Assembly: GCA_035771165.1 (NCBI GenBank)
Contig: JAWNZC010000299.1
Location: 394,001-458,000 of the forward strand
DNA: 64,000 bases
From: Paragorgia papillata
Lineage: Eukaryota; Cnidaria; Anthozoa; Scleralcyonacea; Coralliidae
Direction of reading: 5' to 3'
This document shows positions 53,361 to 63,778 of this stretch, in pieces. The notes below the pieces were generated by a model, which was not told the origin of the DNA, ran no database searches, and worked only from the letters and a program-made list of their open reading frames with translations. Both the position numbers and the translations under genes were made by a program. Each line of letters begins with the position of its first letter. The first letter of the stretch is position 1.

Positions 53361-53725
53361 GCATACAAAGGGATGCCACCTCATTAATATTCAGCGTGAG
53401 TCACGCATGCATGACTCGCGCACGACTCACGCATGACGAATATGCACAGCATCACGCATCACACATGACGACCGGAATGACATGATTGCTCAGGTGCATT
53501 AATGCCTGGGTCCACCATCAGTTAGGTCCCAGTTTCCCTTGTTTCAGCACGCGCTTTTGTCGTCGCTTTTGCGACATTTTATGCGAATATCCGAAACAAG
53601 ATGAAGTTTGTAATACTTGAAAGGAGCGCCGGAGCTGTTCGAGCAGTATTTTTGTTGCATTTGTTGTCTATACAGTAGAGTGGAAAACGACGAATCATTG
53701 GGAGGAAGTCTTCAAATCTCTTTAA
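53361..53725. other. repeat-derived spacer with CACGCATG motifs
   Basis: CACGCATG-like octamers recur at 53395-53470 (GAGTCACGCATGCATGACTCG is palindromic). The first bases (AAAGGGATGCCACCTCATTAA) recur at 63912 as AAAGGGATGCCGCCTCATTAA. Confidence 0.4.
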
Positions 53726-53940
53726 GGCTGGGTTTAGACGTCGAAGTTCCGTCGCATTTAATTCGTCGCATTTAATGCGACCAATTTTATCCGACGGAAA
53801 TGCGACGTCTAAACTGATTTTATTCGACGCGTCGCATTAAATTCGACGCTGTCGAATTATGCGACGCAGGTCGTCGCATAATTCGACGGAAATGCGACGT
53901 TGATTTAGACGTCGCATAAAATGCAGTCGAATAAAATGCA
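53726..53940. repeat. left TIR and subterminal GTCGCATT array
   Basis: The first about 55 bp is the TIR. It is followed by roughly ten direct or inverted copies of (G)TCGCAT(T/A)(T/A)AA, candidate binding sites for the transposase or its SANT-like partner. Confidence 0.8.
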
Positions 53941-54008
53941 TAAATTAGTATAATATCCCGCAATATCCACATTTTATGGTTCGTGGACTCCACGAGATCA
54001 TTTTCAAC

Positions 54009-55223
54009 ATGGCTTCCGAACAGCAACATTGTTTCAGTTGTGGATCTGCGACGAAATACAGATGTATTACTTGTGCAAGGCTCGTTTGTAATCGTTCAGA
54101 ATGCTCTGTGCCAGAAGAGAATGATGAAATTGATGGTTGGGTTGCCAATAAAAGCGTTGCCTATTGCAGGGATTGCAATTTTCAACCGGGAAATTTTTCG
54201 GACAAGACGATATTCGAACATGACGAAGTCGAAGACGAAGGAGACGATCCTACAAAACACTACCCCAAAGCAAAAAAAAACAACACAGGAAGGAAGTCTT
54301 TATGGACCTCAGAACATCTCGACGACATGGTCGACACCATTACAAATAACGAAAGCTATAAGCGAAAGCTTATATTCACAAACAACAAGAGAGCAACCAA
54401 TACCGAGGTATATACCCAAGTGTTGAAGCAGCTGAAGGAGAGACATCCATCGTTCCCGTTCACTCTTCCTCAAATGAGAACGAAATTTAAATGGTGTATC
54501 AGTACCTGCAAAAAAGTGGCATTGACTATCGAAACTGCGAGTGGAATAAAACGTTTTGTCGAAGACAAGGGTTTTGGAAAGTGGTTTGATGCTCTTTTCC
54601 CTCTCATAAAAAGCAGAGATTCGTGTCAGCCAGAGCAGGCTATTGAACCATCTACCAGCACAAGCTCTAGTCCATGCAGCACTCCTAGTGAATTAGAGGA
54701 AGACGAAGAGAAAATAGAAGATAAAACAGAAGGTGAAACTAGGGCAATGTTTGTTCCCATCAAGAAAAGGAAAAGAAAAGAAAATGAGCCAGGACCAGCA
54801 GACAAAATATTAAAACTGTTGGAAGGGATGGTCGAGAATGACCAAACAAAGGATCTTCTAGAGTTCATGAGAGAAGACGCAGAAAAATCTAGGCAGCATG
54901 AACTAGAATGCCTGAGGCTTTTGACTGGTCAAAGTTATGGACCATCATACAGTCAAGGATATATGCACCACCACCTACAGTTCCACAAACATGGCAGCAA
55001 GAACACTATCCTAATCACTCAGTTCCACATCATTTCCAAGGAACCTCGCCGCAATCTTGGAGACATTTTGAGGCACAGGTTCCTCAAACATCATCGGTTC
55101 CTCAAACACCACCATCTGGTCGTTATCCTGACAAACTTGCAACCAGTCCAACATTTCAGCATTCAAGGAACTATACACAACTATAAACAGAAAGCTTCTA
55201 TTATTGTTATTCCTAAGTTTTAA
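54009..55223 (+). CDS. Harbinger-associated SANT/MADF-like protein with N-terminal Cys-rich domain
   Basis: ATG 54009 (MASEQQHCFSCG) is preferred over the in-frame ATG at 53976 by comparison with the Cys domain start. Residues 8-60 form a zinc-binding region (CFSCG, YRCITCARLVCNRSEC, YCRDC). Residues about 95-200 are the DNA-binding domain (SLWTSEHLDDMVDTI, NTEVYTQVLKQLKERHP, QMRTKFKWCISTCKK). An acidic region, a basic NLS (KKRKRKENEP) and a helix follow. After QSYGPSYSQGY the frame becomes His-rich and unnatural, while the neighbouring frame (54908-55186: APPPTVPQTWQQ) is a plausible P/Q-rich tail, so a one-base indel near 54960 is likely. It would guide the transposase to the nucleus and to the termini. 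Confidence 0.75.
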   Translation: MASEQQHCFSCGSATKYRCITCARLVCNRSECSVPEENDEIDGWVANKSVAYCRDCNFQPGNFSDKTIFEHDEVEDEGDDPTKHYPKAKKNNTGRKSLWTSEHLDDMVDTITNNESYKRKLIFTNNKRATNTEVYTQVLKQLKERHPSFPFTLPQMRTKFKWCISTCKKVALTIETASGIKRFVEDKGFGKWFDALFPLIKSRDSCQPEQAIEPSTSTSSSPCSTPSELEEDEEKIEDKTEGETRAMFVPIKKRKRKENEPGPADKILKLLEGMVENDQTKDLLEFMREDAEKSRQHELECLRLLTGQSYGPSYSQGYMHHHLQFHKHGSKNTILITQFHIISKEPRRNLGDILRHRFLKHHRFLKHHHLVVILTNLQPVQHFSIQGTIHNYKQKASIIVIPKF

Positions 55224-55381
55224 TTTGACAATTATGACAGTCATAAAAGTGAAGAAATTGCTTTAACTTCACTTTGTGGTGAACTGTTCTTGTGTATGAC
55301 AGTAATACTTTGAAGTTGCTTGTTGCATTTCCTATATGTAGCTTAAGGTGTGATCTTTACTTCTGACTTTATGTGTAGGTT

Positions 55382-55461
55382 AAGAACCTCACCTGAAGTT
55401 TATTAGTGATATATAAGCCCGAGGGATTTATATCGCTAATAAACTAAGGGTGAGTTTCTTA
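55382..55461. repeat. fold-back repeat
   Basis: AAGAACCTCACCTGAAGTTT..TTAGTGATATA and its imperfect inverse (TATATCGCTAATAAACTAAGGGTGAGTTTCTT) form a hairpin about a CCCGAGGG core. Confidence 0.75.
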
Positions 55462-55975
55462 TGTTATTTATAACATGATCAAAGAGATTTTCTGAAGAAT
55501 TCAATAGGAAAAGAGCTTGTGATGTAACCTGTATATAAACCGCGGTACATCAAAGAAAACCAACTTGATCATTATCATCGGTGTTACTATAGGAGTATTA
55601 TAGCTTTGCATTACTTGTAGTATAACTTGTGTGACTTGAACAGATTTTTATCCTTTAGCTAACTAACCTTATTTATAAAATAGTTTATTAATTTATTTAT
55701 TTATATATTATTTATTTATGTATTTATTTATTTAATTCTAAATTTTGTATTTCATTGTGCTATACATAAGTGTGAATAAACTTGAAATTGAACTTGGTTT
55801 TTTGAGACATGTTCAATCAATACCATTATTTAAACAAAATTTTCAAAGAATCTCAAATTCAGAGAAGTGCAACTGCTTGTTTCACCCGTCTTCAAGTTAC
55901 AGTACTTACCCCCCAAACTGGCCCAGATATAATTATTTATCAAGTGCTTCACCAAACTGATGTGACATGTAATAC

Positions 55976-56113
55976 ATCATACACAAGGAGGAGTGTTTCA
56001 TCAGGATATCCAAACACCGAGACGTTTGTTGAAAACCAAGGCGAAGCCGAGGATTTTGAACAAACTTCGAGGTGTTTGGATTTTCTGATGAAACACTCCT
56101 CCGAGTGTATGAT
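55976..56113. repeat. 138-bp fold-back MITE-like repeat
   Basis: The ends ATCATACAC..GGAGGAGTGTTTCATCAG and its inverse CTGATGAAACACTCCTCC..GTGTATGAT pair with few mismatches around a GAAGCCGAGG core. Confidence 0.8.
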
Positions 56114-56700
56114 ATAGCATCTCAAACAAATCAGTATTTTAAGAGAAAATCAAGATGAAAGTTTGCTTAATTTATGTAATTTCTTCCTCTGATGTGGACA
56201 TATTTCCCAGACACGGTACATATTTCCTTTGTGTTTTCCTCATGAATTATTAATGAGTTTGAGATGTACAAATACATAAGCATTGGATGAATTATAAGTG
56301 CCATGCCTGATGTTGGTATATAAACACAACTGGTTATTATGAGAGTGTTCTGAAGATATTTGATCAAGCATGAAACAATGTGCAATGACAATTTATATAT
56401 GTGCATGCAAGTAAAACAAAGACAATGACTACAATTGTGACATACAGTATATTGTCTTCAAATTTAGGTTTATTTTATTTTGTAAATAGCACATGTACCG
56501 GTAAATTAAATAAATAAAGTGTCTATAATATTATTGAAGTTTGTGAAGCAGTCTGTGGTTGGTTTCATTTGCAAAAATACATGCAAGTAATGGTGACATT
56601 CACCTGGCCTATTTGGAACAAGGCTATACTAACACTTGTTTTGTTCTAAATAGAAAATATTATCACACAAATACAATATTAATTTTTACCCTAGAAACTC

Positions 56701-56946
56701 TAGCCTGCAAAGCAGGTGCTAAGGGGTGGGAGGACGATTTGAAAACACACCTGCCATCATCACCCCACTTTTTGAATTACACCCCCTTTTTAAATGTCTA
56801 ATCATTTTCAAAACCTGTTGTTGTACATGTAAACCAATGGGAATTTTGCAAACGCTCTGTACACATAAATCTGAAAAGTGGGGTGATGATGGCAGGTGTT
56901 CTTTCAAAATGTCTCCTCTGCCCTTAAGTGCCTGCTTTGCAGGCTA
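56701..56946. mobile_element. 246-bp MITE with TAGCCTGCAAAGCAGG termini
   Basis: Inverted ends TAGCCTGCAAAGCAGG, continuing for about 75 bp (ACACCTGCCATCATCACCCC in both arms). TAGAAACTCTA occurs at the left edge and again 5-7 bp beyond the right edge, so the target duplication is about 9-11 bp with a small loss at the left tip. No coding. Confidence 0.8.
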
Positions 56947-57021
56947 TACTGTAGAAACTCTAATTAAGCACTGTTCAACTGACACAAAAGCAAAAATGTT
57001 GTTTTCTCTTATCGTCTTTCC

Positions 57022-58322
57022 CTAGCACACACCATGACCTTGTTTTTCTTTCCACAGCTTTTTTTTCCCTGCCTGAACAGAGGAATCCTTCACTTTGCTG
57101 CATTGGCACATATTCAACAGGTCTCGGACAGTGTCTCTGTCTCGTCTTTCCAAGGTTGCTGGATCAGCTGCTATGTCAAGTTGGGGAGGGAAGGGTTCGT
57201 TGGTACGAATGCAAATATTGTGAAGAACAATGCAAGCTAATGTAATTACCTTCATTGTATCCTGATTGCATTCACACTTCCTATGTAAAACCCTGAACCT
57301 CCCCTTTAATCGACCATAGGCACCTTCAGTGACCATCCTTGCTCGAGACAGACGATAATTGAAGTTTCTTTCTTCTGGTGTCAGAGTGGCACATGTGTAG
57401 GGCTTCATTATCCAAGTTGTACACGGGAATGCAGAATCTGCAACAATAAGAGGACCAACTTCTACTCCACCGATCTTTTGTGAAATTGCAGGAATAATGT
57501 TATTTTCAGTAATGTCTCTCCATATCTGGGTTGACTGCAAAATCATGGAATCATGAGAGTTTCCAGGGAAACCAACACTAGCCCAAATAAATCGATATTT
57601 TGCATCCACGAGACCCATTAAAACAATTGAATAAAAATTCTTGAAGTTGTGGTATTCTTTGGCAGCTTCAGCTCTTCCATCAGGACATTTTATAGAAATA
57701 TGACAGCCATCAACTGCAGACCAACACAGCAAGGGAACTGCCATCTTTCTTCCATGTCAATTATCTTTTCTTTCATATGTTCTTCTGATGACGGAAAATC
57801 GACAGAAACAGCGTCGTTCCATAGATTACGGATAATTGCTTCACACACTTCAATAACTATCCCTTGGATGGTAGCTATCCCAAGACCAGACATCTCTGAC
57901 AAGGTGTAATAGTAATCACCACGAGTCAGCCTGTACAGACAAATCGCTAATCTACATGCAGGGGGTATTGGCTCTTCTGTTACCACAGCTTTATTTAGTT
58001 CGTGTTCTATTTTGCCCAGGATAATCGTGAAAATATTTCGTGGCATTCGGAAAGTATTCCTGAAGCGCTTCTCTGAATAGTTTGACCATACATTATTCCA
58101 CCAAGTTGTTGTCCTTTCGAGACGACGACACGAACGAATTCTTAGTGGCGTTTCAGGCTTAGAAGACGTGAGAACAAGCAGTGCCAAGCACAATTGGAGG
58201 ATCTTCTTTCTTCTACTAAGGATGTAGTGCAATATTCGTAGTTGTCTTAGCCGTCTCTCCCTTCTTATTTTAAAAAGGTGCTTTAGAATCATCGCTTTTG
58301 TAGGCGCCATTTTCCTATACAC
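57022..58322 (-). pseudogene. PIF/Harbinger transposase, single frameshift
   Basis: The N-terminal frame 57690-58322 (210 aa) holds the helix-turn-helix region (CRLAICLYRLTRGDYYYTLS, SGLGIATIQGIV) and ends in ERWQFPCCVG. The C-terminal frame 57022-57744 holds the catalytic core: SAVDGCHISIKCP (first Asp), SVGFPGNSHDSMI, LIVADSAFP (second Asp), ERNFNYRLSRARMVTEGAYG with the catalytic Glu, and LKGRFRVL. The shift lies between CVG and AVDG at about 57712-57722. One base missing, or two extra, explains it, and no homopolymer is present there. Otherwise the enzyme is full length and all three catalytic acids remain, so inactivation looks recent. Confidence 0.9.
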
Positions 58323-58359
58323 TTACAACTATTAACAGCGATATTTGGTGTCACGTTTC

Positions 58360-58486
58360 AAGCGTCGCATTTAATGCGACGCGTTAAATTCGACGTCTAA
58401 ACCGAACAGTGCTACTTCCGGTGCATGATCGTCGCATTAAATGCGACGAATTAAATGCGACGGAACTTCGACGTCTAAACCCAGCC
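58360..58486. repeat. right TIR and subterminal GTCGCATT array
   Basis: Mirror of the left end. Several GTCGCATT(T/A)AATGCGAC palindromes precede the terminal CCCAGCC. Confidence 0.8.
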
Positions 58487-58489
58487 TAA

Positions 58490-59159
58490 GGTATGCAATA
58501 TATTTTATCCGTTGGAAACGATCTTCTTTCTGGTATAATATTTGTCTATTGCATAGTGCTATTTCCAAGGACTGATAATTTTATATTGATTATTTGCCTT
58601 TAATAATTATTATAGTACTAGCATAGTTTAAATTTCCATTTGCGAAGTAATTTTGTCATGGAAATACTACAATAAAACCACACACAACAGTGAGGACAAA
58701 CGCTTATGGACCCCACGAATATTTAAATGTTTATTCAGTTTCCCTTTTCTATTTTATTTACAAACATTGAGATGGACAGTAAAAGCCATATCCAAAAAGG
58801 AACTTCTCGCTAATATTGTATATTCTTGGATTTTATGAAAGTGCTTTTTGTCATAACATATACTGGTAATTATTACAACCTGTGCTGTATTATTAGAGTT
58901 TACAGATTACAACTTAAAGTATATACCGGCCAGTATACACCGGTTTTGTGTAGACTATTGTATGGTTTATTTCAGTTGAATTATTGTTCCATCATTATGC
59001 ACCATTATAGTTACAATTATAGTTTTAAATTTACTTCACAGTAAAGCTTGATCTACTGTAGCTGCCAACTGCTTAACTGCTATGCATAGATGTGTATATG
59101 GTTCTATTTTTCCTCACTTGAAGTATTTTATCATGATATATATATTATTATTTCCCGAT
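58490..59159. other. AT-rich spacer
   Basis: No gene or repeat boundary is recognised. It may be the distal 3' flank of the kinase gene. Confidence 0.35.
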
Positions 59160-59605
59160 TTAATTAACAGCATAGCTTGAACTAGCTGCCGAAAGACATG
59201 AAAATCTTGACAGTCCACTGCCCAAAGACGTGAACATCTTGACAATTTTGAAGTTCTCGCTATTGCTGTATATACATTTATAGTTTTATTTTTACTCAAA
59301 ATATTGTCATTATGTACAGTACTGCACTGTATTAATTACACAGTATAAGCTTGAACTAGCTGCCGAAAGACATGAAAATCTTGACAGCCCACTGCCCAAA
59401 GACGTGAACATCTTGACAATTTTGAAGTTCTCGCTATTGCTTTACATGTATTATATATACATTTACACAATATATAATGGTTTATTTTTATTTTTACTCA
59501 AAGTATTGTTTAATCATTATGTATTAATTACACAGTAAAAGCTTGAACTAGCTGCCCAATGACGTGAACATCTTGACAACTTTGACGTTTGTGCTATTGT
59601 TGTGA
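59160..59605 (+). repeat. tandem repeat, about 175-190-bp unit, 2.4 copies
   Basis: GCTTGAACTAGCTGCCGAAAG, GACATGAAAATCTTGACAG and GACGTGAACATCTTGACAATTTTGAAG recur in order at 59175, 59349 and, shortened, 59540. Each unit contains its own 19-bp subrepeat. Confidence 0.85.
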
Positions 59606-59839
59606 CTTTACTGTTTATACTTACTGTACTTTATTGTATGACTTTATTTACCAGTGCTTAATAATTAACAAATAATTATTTAATTTTACATGTTAATGTA
59701 CAGTACTATAATACAGCAGTTTAAAATTCATTGTGTCCACTACATTACCTATTTATTTAACTTTATTTTAGTCTATAGTATAAATATTTATATATTATAA
59801 ATACTGATTATTATTCCAACCTATTATTTGTTTTCTTAA

Positions 59840-60613
59840 TTAGGTTTTGGTCATATGTGGTTGGAAATCTGTTAAAAGTCTTAACAGTGTTGGTCTTTTG
59901 CATGCATTTGGGTTAATTGATAAGTTGCCAATGGACAGAAGAAACTCATTTTGTATTGCTTTGCTAATTGTGCCAATGACTTTACCAAGAGAGTACACAT
60001 CACTTGCTTTGCTGGGAGGATGGCCTGTCAATACTTCAGGTGCAATATGTGAGTAAATACTTGAATACTTCTTTCCAATTAAATTCTCTGTTTTTCTCAC
60101 TTTTCCAAAATCTATAAGGTACCCCTTTTTCTTGCAGACTAGAACATTGTTAGTTTTGATGTCACAATGCAAATACCCCTTTTGATGAAGATGATCAAGT
60201 GCATCAGTGATGTCATAGCACACACGGAACCAATCCTTGTCAGACATGGTTGAAACAATTCCCTTGAACTCGGCTTCAAAAAGTAGCCTATGAACAGTCA
60301 AGGATTCCATGCCATGTCCAAGAAATTCCATTATGATAGCGAAGGGTTTGCTACTGGCCTGAAACCCTAAAAAATGAGGCACACATCTATGGGAGAAAAG
60401 TTGCATGTAGTATGCTTCTTGGTAAACATCTGCCAAATCACTGTTGTGGAGCTCTTTCACCACCACCGGTATTCCCAACCGCAAAAATGTCCTCATGGAA
60501 CATTTGCCATAACTCCCAGATCCAATTATTTTACCACCAGTTACTGGATCCTCCAGCTCTTCAGGCAAGATTTGTGAAACTGGAAGCTTGCTAATATTTT
60601 GTTCAAAAATCAA
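59840..60613 (-). CDS. protein kinase domain exon, predicted catalytically competent
   Basis: 257 residues forming almost exactly one kinase domain: glycine loop GSGSYG (31-36), lysine in VVK (K53), alpha-C Glu (VYQEAYY), catalytic loop HCDIKTNN (149-156; Cys replaces the usual Arg of HRD), DFG (168-170) and HIAPEVL. The frame starts at a TTG with an excellent splice acceptor just upstream (TTTTTCCTTTGACAG at 60614-60628), so this is a downstream exon. HCD kinases lack the HRD arginine and usually do not need activation-loop phosphorylation. The upstream coiled-coil frame at 61559-61948 is its likely 5' exon. An alternative, weak acceptor (ATTAG) inside the first codons would join it in phase to a donor at 61562. 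Group assignment is not possible by eye. Confidence 0.8.
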   Translation of the reverse strand: MIFEQNISKLPVSQILPEELEDPVTGGKIIGSGSYGKCSMRTFLRLGIPVVVKELHNSDLADVYQEAYYMQLFSHRCVPHFLGFQASSKPFAIIMEFLGHGMESLTVHRLLFEAEFKGIVSTMSDKDWFRVCYDITDALDHLHQKGYLHCDIKTNNVLVCKKKGYLIDFGKVRKTENLIGKKYSSIYSHIAPEVLTGHPPSKASDVYSLGKVIGTISKAIQNEFLLSIGNLSINPNACKRPTLLRLLTDFQPHMTKT

Positions 60614-60628
60614 GATCTGTCAAAGGAA

Positions 60629-61558
60629 AAAAGTTTGTTTAAAATATCTGAATAAAATTCTAACATTTTACTGTGTATGCTGCATATTGCATAGCCAAGG
60701 GCCTACCATGTGGGGAGGGGGAGGATGTGATTTGTTGGTTAATATCAGTACTGAGAAATTATGGTAGCATGTAGTTGGTTATTAGGGATATTTACATAAT
60801 AACACATGCACACTGATTGGAGGCCAACTCACTGGCTTGATTATGCAAGATTGTATTTGCATTAATTCTCTGTTAATTCTTATTTGCATTAATATTTGTA
60901 TTATTTGTGAAATTGGGATCTTCATAACCTGTCGGTAATGTCGGATTAGTTTTTCCTCACCTGTAAACACAGTTGGCTTATTATAACCAAATAACAATAA
61001 TATTACACAGGTATTTTTCTACTTTTCATTTTACAAATTATGAATACTGTAATATGTCATTACAATATGGCATGAGTTCATTAGCTTTTTATGGGCATTG
61101 TGGGATTTTTACCAGCAGGGCAGCTATCTACATTATAGCTCATGTATGTATCGATTCTTTATTTCTTACCACAATAGGATCTGGGGAATCCCCACATATA
61201 TTTCAGATAAAATTCTGAAAAAACGATGCATTAAGGGAAAGCAAGGGCCCTCTACACCTCTGGATACCCATCCATTTTGTATAAAATACCAGTAATAATT
61301 TGCTATTATGAATATATTGTGGGAGTGTGGTCTTCCAATGAATTTCACTTAAAACTACATATATACATTTAAGTTGGTTGGCAAACTTGAACAATTAGGT
61401 ATATTGAGATCAACCAAATTACTCCAGTTAGTCCCCCACCACCTGTACAATAAAATTTTTATATTTGTACTAAATTTTTTACTGATGGCAGTGATGCTCT
61501 AAATATGGTATATGACATTTTAAATTGACTGCTAAAATCAAAGTTTAAAAAAAAAACA
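60629..61558 (-). other. probable intron of the kinase gene
   Basis: AT-rich and non-coding, lying between the coiled-coil frame and the kinase exon. The only GT available at the upstream edge is CACT|GTAATG at 61557-61566. Confidence 0.4.
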
Positions 61559-61948
61559 TTACAGTGTAGCCTGTGTATCCTCTTTCGTTTCTTTCTTCTT
61601 TATATCTAGCAAATGACTTTTCATTTCTTTGTTTTGTTGAGCGCCTTTCTTCCACAACGTGTAATATTTTGAAGCAAGCTGCTTGGCCTTCTTATGATTC
61701 TCCATGGCATTTCGTTCTGCGCGCAAAGCATTTTCTAACTCTTCGTTATATTTCAACGTTCGGTTCGTTCTTCGATCCTCGCGTCTTTTGCCCCTCTGCT
61801 TTTTCTCTCTCAAGTTTCGCATCAAACGTTTTCCTTCGATAGATCGTGCCATCACGGTATCATGTTTGCCAACATCGCACAAGCTCTGAAATTTGCGCGG
61901 GCTTAAGCGCGATATTATTATACTTCCATATTTGGGCACGTTCACCAT
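61559..61948 (-). CDS. basic coiled-coil 5' exon, probably of the kinase gene
   Basis: I prefer ATG 61948 (MVNVPKYGSIIISRLSPRKF); the frame is open upstream to 62053 without support. A basic stretch (RNLREKKQRGKRREDRRTNR) leads into a heptad-like coiled coil (KYNEELENALRAERNAMENH) and a Lys-rich end (DIKKKETKEDTQ). No enzyme motif. Its strand, spacing (about 0.95 kb upstream of the kinase exon) and GTAATG donor at its end suggest one two-exon gene, with the coiled coil as oligomerisation or targeting region. Alternatively it is an independent gene. Confidence 0.5.
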   Translation of the reverse strand: MVNVPKYGSIIISRLSPRKFQSLCDVGKHDTVMARSIEGKRLMRNLREKKQRGKRREDRRTNRTLKYNEELENALRAERNAMENHKKAKQLASKYYTLWKKGAQQNKEMKSHLLDIKKKETKEDTQATL

Positions 61949-62308
61949 ATTTGTTGTGCTAATTATTCCTACAATAGATCGAGGAGCACTGGATCGAGCA
62001 CATTGCCTGCACGTTGCCAAGGGTAACGAAATGCTCGGGCTTTTAAAATTCACGTTTTCCGGCTCTTTGCAACTGTCAACTGCCGTAATATCGTTTCAGA
62101 ATCCTCCCATATATTAGACAAGAAGTAAGCTCTTTTCATGAAACAGACAGTATATACATTACGGAGTATATCATATCTACAGTATTTACATTGGTGTGCA
62201 CGATCACGTCGATCAGCAAGTGGAGAATGCTGTTCAAGGAACAATCAACAATTGATGCCTTGGTTTCTAACAAAGATAACTTATATAAAAAAGCATATAA
62301 TGGAACTA

Positions 62309-62560
62309 CAATCCTGGCCAAAATTAACTCGGACAGTCGCGTAAAACGAACTTAAGCGCATCAATTCCTAAGATTATGTTCAAATAACATCGCCCCCCAC
62401 TACCCCCGTTCAATGTTGGTTAGAAAATGAAATGCAAAGCATGTTCAGCGCAAATTTTTATCAACATTGAATGGGGGAGCGGGGGGAATGATTTTTAGAA
62501 GGAAATTTGATATCAGATGTGATTTAAGGCAAGGTGTCCGAGTGATTTTGACCAGGATTG
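62309..62560 (+). repeat. left direct repeat of composite element 2
   Basis: 252 bp, bounded CAATCC...GGATTG. Internal inverted pair CCCCGTTCAATGTTG against CAACATTGAATGGGG. Confidence 0.9.
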
Positions 62561-63524
62561 TCTGAAAATGCCATTTCGAAACATAGACGTGTTTTTGCTG
62601 TTAAAATAGTGCAGAATGGTGGCAAACGTTACATGTTTTAATTCATCAAATAAAGTATGTTTGAGCGTGGTAAAAGATCGTTATGATTGATGTGTTTACA
62701 CTACTTTGCATTTCATATCCACGCACATAACACGCGCGTGCCGCGCCATAAACTCATTATATATGCCTACGTCACCGACTTCTACAGGCGACGGTAAACA
62801 CGGTAAGCACGGTCAACACGCCAATTTTACCTCTTTGTCTAACGATTAGCGCGTGAAAGAAAGAACTACACAACGTTCGTGCTTTTCAGAATGTTCTCCT
62901 ACTACAAGTGGTTAGATAAAGTAGAAACGCAGCCATAATAAACGCGCATGTTAAGAATCCCCACGGTAAACATCGAAAAACAGTTCTTGAATAATTAAGA
63001 CTTAGAGGTCATATTTCTTTTATGTAAAGCCATACATATGTTTACCGTCGTATATTTTTCGTTTGTTGCCATTAGTAGTCGTTTACAAGTTGGGAATCAA
63101 GTTATATTGTTTTTCTATAACACACACGTTTAATGCGCACAATCGTAGCGTTGCTGCGTGCTAAAAGTACCGTGGAAGTGGTTTGTTTACCGTCAAAGAG
63201 CTAAAAATCGGTTGTTCACCGTCGCCACTAGAATCTGACGTAAGCATATATAATGAGTTTATAACCGCTGTTCACTGTTTGTTTCTTGTCAAGATGATTT
63301 TGGCACAAACGATATTGCGTGCGACGTGCGTAGACATTAAATTCAAAGTGGTGCGAACACATCGTTCTTCAGGAATTCTATTAACGCCGCTCAGTGATAT
63401 TGCCAAAATTTGAGCGCTGTTTGGTTTGTTCTACCTTGTAGAATTAAACTATGTAATGTCTCTCGCCATTCTGCTTTGTTTTAACAGCCAAAATACATGT
63501 TTCTTTCAAAATAATATTTTCAGA

Positions 63525-63776
63525 CAATCCTGGCCAAAATTAACTCGGACAGTCGCGTAAAACGAACTTAAGCGCATCAATTCCTAAGATTATGTTCAAA
63601 TAACATCGCCCCCCACTACCCCCGTTCAATGTTGGTTAGAAAATGAAATTCAAAGCATGTTCAGCGCAAATTTTTATCAACATTGAATGGGGGAGCGGGG
63701 GGAATGATTTTTAGAAGGAAATTTGATATCAGATGTGATTTAAGGCAAGGTGTCCGAGTGATTTTGACCAGGATTG
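63525..63776 (+). repeat. right direct repeat of composite element 2
   Basis: 252 bp in the same orientation and of the same length as the left repeat, with one visible difference. Confidence 0.9.
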
Positions 63777-63778
63777 TA

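Larger units (their letters stand above)
55224..57021. other. interior of Harbinger element holding three fold-back repeats
   Basis: No genes. Palindromic segments at 55382-55461, 55976-56113 and a MITE at 56701-56946 lie in this spacer between the convergent genes. Confidence 0.6.
53726..58486. mobile_element. structurally complete 4.76-kb PIF/Harbinger element
   Basis: The TIRs are GGCTGGGTTTAGACGTCGAA on the left and its exact complement on the right, inverted match for about 55 bp, flanked by TAA at 53723-53725 and 58487-58489 (Harbinger elements duplicate 3 bp, often TWA). It encodes a SANT-like protein (+) and a Harbinger transposase (-), convergently arranged. Subterminal arrays of GTCGCATT follow both TIRs. 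Both ORFs carry a frameshift. Confidence 0.92.
62309..63776. mobile_element. 1,468-bp composite element 2 with near-identical 252-bp direct repeats, TA-flanked
   Basis: Begins CAATCCTGGCCAAAATTA and ends TTTGACCAGGATTG, with TA on both sides (62307-62308 and 63777-63778). The direct repeats 62309-62560 and 63525-63776 differ by a single base that I can see (GAAATGCAAAG against GAAATTCAAAG). The inner junctions are GGATTG-TCTGAAAAT and ATTTTCAGA-CAATCC, an inverted pair. The interior (964 bp) has no recognisable transposase. The architecture is the same as composite 1, but the repeat sequences belong to a different subfamily. Confidence 0.85.

Noticed and set aside
59160..59605. CRISPR-like array
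   Set aside because: The units are about 180 bp, only two to three copies, without short uniform spacers, and the genome is eukaryotic.
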